Origin: Strigamia acuminata | Lineage: Eukaryota > Arthropoda > Chilopoda > Geophilomorpha > Linotaeniidae | DNA length: 64,000 nucleotides | NCBI GenBank assembly: GCA_949358305.1 | Contig: OX442320.1 | Span: 6,898,259 to 6,962,258 of the forward strand | Direction: 5' to 3' | In this document: piece by piece, positions 60,504 to 64,000 of the stretch | Layout of the letters: every line of letters begins with the position of its first letter | How positions within the stretch are numbered: position 1 is the stretch's first letter | Notes under the pieces: generated by a model | What the model was told of the DNA's origin: nothing | Databases searched by the model: none | What the model saw: only the letters and a program-made list of their open reading frames with translations | Program-made: the position numbers and the translations under genes

Positions 60504-63500
60504 ATGTCATCAATTCCTCTATCCAGAGTCTTACAGCAAAGACGGGGCACCAGTTTAGACGTTCAACGAGAAGTTTTTGAAAAAGCGCAGGTAAGATAAG
60601 CGAATTTGCACACGTACCGCTGCTAAAACAAGTATAATGTAAACAAACCGATTTAATTCGCAATGACAAACCAGCCACGAAGATAAAACTCATCACAATA
60701 TCTATTACGTGTCAGATTATTCGACCATCTGTTGATAATTTTTCACACACGACGTCTAAGCGGAAACGAAGCCGCCAAACAAATGGCATGTGTGACAAGT
60801 TTTTATTATTATTGAAGTTGAGTGATAAAAAACTCACACAAGTTTGAAATGTTTCATTTTTCTAAAATAAAAACGTGTTAAACCAATTTTTAAGTCGAAT
60901 ATAATTATAAAACACTCGTGTTTTGGTGGAAACATCTTCTGACCTCTTCGTATTTCCGTTCGGAACGATGAATTGGATAATGAGTTCAATTGATTGAAGT
61001 TATACAGCTTTTCTTGTCCATAATTTCAGGCCCTAAGTATCAGCAAAGCGGTAAATAGCCAGGAGAATCCAGCCAAAGAAAAACACATTCGAAGTAAATT
61101 GGAATTTTGAATGTTATTTTTTTATTTTTTATTATAAATTATTATTTTTTTGTTTCTGCGAATTAGATACGATTATTGGCACGTTTCAAGAGAAAGGCGC
61201 GGGTATATTTTGGAATGTAGTCACTAAGCTTCCTCTTCAGGGAAATCCGATCGTGTGTTGGAAATTCTGTCACACACTGCACAAACTTCTCCGAGAGGGA
61301 CATCAAAATGTATTGGCCGAATCTCTTAAATATAAGTCGGAAATCGAAGGACTGGGAAAGTTATGGGTATAAGAAAGTTAATTTTTGAGGAATGTTTGAT
61401 GTAGTTAAGCTTTTAATTGTGGTTTAGGGTCACTTGAAGGAAGGCTATGGAAGACTGATTGCGTGCTACTGCAAGTTACTCGTGGTTAAGTTGGATTTTC
61501 ATACAAAAGTGAGTGGATTTCGAGGGAAATGGTTCGTTGGGAATTGGAAATTAATCGTTTCCTTTTTAGAATCCTCGTTTTCCGGGCAACCTACAAGTGA
61601 CAGCGGACCAACTCGAAGATATGTGCGATCGAGATGTGAATAATTAGTGAGTTAAACGAGTGAATTTGTAATTTTTTAACGTTTTAAAATTCGTTTCGAT
61701 TATTCAAGTTTTCAAATGACGGTTGAAATGTTTGATTACATGGATGAAATACTCAACTTGCAAGCTACGAGTATGTTTATAGATCGTTATTGATTGATTA
61801 ATTGATTAATTTTTAATTTATTTCGTTTAGTTTTTGGATCTCTCGATATGTCACGTTCGAACTCGATGACTAGTAGTGGTCAGTGCAGGTTGGCGCCACT
61901 CATTCCTTGCATTCAAGATTCCAGCCATTTGTACGATTTTTGCGTCAAGCTTCTATTTAAGTTGCATTCCAGTAAGCTTTTGGATGTTTTTTAATTTAAT
62001 TTTTATTATTTTTTAAAAAAAAATAACCTACCAAAACTAATTATATTTTTTGCACCTTCTTTTATACTTTATACCACATTAACCCGTTACTTTCTTTCCT
62101 TGAAGCGCGTGTCACATCTGCCCTTTACCAAGGTGCGTTAGAATGAATCTTTTCGAGTCTAAAAAAAGTGATTTAAATCATTACATAAAAGTAGATTCTA
62201 TTTTTATCTTTGACAGCTTGGTGGTGGGCTTTAATTAGTGCAATTAATTGTTTTTTCTTCTTGGAAATTGGTTTAATTATTTGATGGTTTTAAAGGTCTC
62301 CCACCTGACACACTTATTGGTCACAGCGACCGATTTCGACATCAGTTTGGTTTGTACGTTTTAGTGGTTGGATGACGTGATTTTTAAAATTAATCAAAAT
62401 TGCTTTTATTTTAGGTTGCGGCAGTTTTATTTGAACTCAAGTACCTTACAATATTTCAAGCATCTCATACAGATCCCGCTGCTGCCCGATGTAAGAAAAA
62501 TTAAAAAAAATGCCGATAATTAATTATTTTATTGATTTTTCTTTTTTTTAAAAAAAAATTTAGAACCCACCAAATTTTTTAGTCCAAGGGGATTTAAGTA
62601 GTCACTTGAGTCCCGTTGTTATTTTACCACCGCGGCCGGAGACACCGGATAATGACAGTTTATTAGACATGCAACTTGTTGACATGGTACGTGAGTTTGG
62701 GTTGGAAGTTTTAGGTTTGTTGCGACTCGGTTTGGTTTTTACAGTTGAGTACGACCGACGATACGTTATCTACTAATGGTACTACATCACCCGAGACGTT
62801 GTCGGAAAAGTAAATTGAATTTTGCTCGTATAATTTGTGTAGAATTACAATTTTTGAATTTATTTATTTTTAATTTTACTTAGAGATCGATTGATCGATC
62901 AATTATTACGAGAAATAGAAGACTTGAAAGCTGAAATAGTAAAACTTCGCGCCGAAGCGGACAGGAATTCGGACGATCTCAGAAATAGATGTTTGTCTCT
63001 AGAATCACGGGTTGTCGAATTGGGAAATCAGTTAGAAAATAAGACAGACGTAATTGAAATAAATGCAATGTTTGGTTTTGATAAACAATTGACGAGAAAT
63101 GTCGTTGCAGGAAACGAATTATCTACAGAAACAAATTAATAAATCCGCCGAAGACAGTGAAGCTGTACAGATGTTGGCAGAAAGTATACGACGAATAGTT
63201 TTATCAGAATTTAAAATAATTTGTTTTTGGTTTTTATTTTTTGTAGAAAAAGCCAAAGTTGGGGAAGAGAAATTTTTAAAAATGAAAGATGTTTATACGA
63301 AGTTGCGAGAAGAGCACATTGCCTTATTGAGGGGTGTAAGTTGAGCAATTTATAAGGAAGACATGTCGAAAAATAACATAATTTATCTGCGTAGAAAGCT
63401 GAAATAGAGAAACAACTCAGTGGTGCGATGAAGGCGAGTGAAGAAGCCAATTCGTTACAGGATATGGTCAAAGCGATGGAAGAATTAAAGACGGTTAAAG

Positions 63501-64000
63501 CGAATTTAGAAGAGGAATTATACAAAACCAGTTCAAAAAATGATGAATTAGTGATTAAGTTAGCCGAAATTAATGAAACCAATTCGTTACTGGAAGAGAA
63601 ATTGATTCAGTCAGAAAAAACCAAAGAAGCGATTAAACAGGAGTTTATTTTTGAAACCAAGAAACACCAAAACAACACTTTTGGTAGAGCAAAAATCCGT
63701 TTTTTAAAAAAGACAAATAATTTTGAATTATTTATTTTTTTGCAGTTAATTGCATAGATGAAATCGAATCGCTCGTTCAAACTGCGCACGAAGCAATTGA
63801 CGACCAGCAGTTCACTCCTCTAACATGCTCTCCTGGTTAAATTTATATTTATAAAATTTATTTAAAAATTATAGTATAATAATTTTTTTTTTTAATATTT
63901 TCTAGAGTATTTCTTAACTGTTGTTGAAAAGTCGGTTCAATCACTCGACAAATTGGTCCACGAACATTCGACGTATTTAAAAACGAATGCGAATGGGGAT
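60504..64000 (+). CDS. HIP1: HIP1/HIP1R/Sla2 endocytic adaptor, N-terminal half, cut by window end
   Basis: Links clathrin-coated pits to actin; binds PI(4,5)P2, clathrin light chain and F-actin. Exon 1 (60,504-60,590: MSSIPLSRVLQQRRGTSLDV), exon 2 (61,030-61,093), exon 3 (from 61,167) and later exons at about 61,430-61,510, 61,570-61,650, 61,710-61,770, 61,831-61,971, 62,296-62,352, 62,415-62,490, 62,565-62,686, 62,745-62,809 and so on. The ANTH domain spans about residues 25-290: NTIIGTFQEKGAGIFWNVVT, NPIVCWKFCHTLHKLLREGH, LWGHLKEGYGRLIACYCKLL, NPRFPGNL, LDMSRSNSMTSSGQCRLAPL, CIQDSSHLYDFCVKLLFKLH. Then VVILPPRPETP and SLLDMQLVDM, where family members have a clathrin box. From about 62,880 a long Glu/Lys-rich coiled coil begins and runs to the window end. 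The C-terminal I/LWEQ actin-binding domain is outside. HIP1 and HIP1R cannot be told apart here. Confidence 0.92.

Overview
The window is nuclear DNA of an invertebrate animal. Genes have many short introns (mostly 50-70 bp, GT-AG), the standard stop codons and animal-specific products such as Mediator subunit 13, PHETA and HIP1. I cannot fix the phylum from sequence alone; gene-dense parts with tiny introns alternate with AT-rich, repeat-filled parts.

Left gene block (1-22,300): the 3' part of the bridge-like lipid-transfer gene BLTP2/hobbit (+) ends 35 bp from the convergent mitoribosomal gene mL50 (-). mL50 is head-to-head with MED13 (+, 9.4 kb, complete), which converges on a PHETA/sesquipedalian gene (-). 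Then come two tRNA-Phe(GAA) genes inside a short inverted repeat, an unrecognised exon-like stretch, a small Cys-rich single-pass membrane protein (-) and a 155-bp hAT-type MITE with a perfect 8-bp target duplication.

Repeat block (23,000-57,700): minisatellites, a 5.8-kb G-poor satellite built on a 33-bp unit, several copies of a locally duplicated block (R-blocks, with 22-bp arrays that look expanded in place), and a nest of Ty1/copia elements. Copia A (39,613-54,696, identical 206-bp LTRs, TSD aaaat) is split between integrase and reverse transcriptase by copia B (full single gag-pol frame) plus a 3.4-kb foreign segment. That segment lies between the shared target duplication gtaat and a left LTR of B that lacks its first five bases. 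It carries an intron-bearing, open caspase-family gene in which both catalytic residues and the substrate-binding loop are lost, followed by an array of GCGCATGCGC palindromes.

Right gene block (57,900-64,000): a complete lysosomal PLBD2-type gene (+) and the 5' half of a HIP1/HIP1R/Sla2 endocytic adaptor gene (+), cut by the window end.

The conserved genes are ordinary housekeeping genes (ER-PM lipid transfer, mitochondrial translation, transcription, endosome recycling, lysosomal hydrolysis, clathrin/actin coupling) and form no pathway together. The unusual material is the transposon nest with its dead caspase, the in-place minisatellite expansion, and compact regulatory arrangements around MED13.
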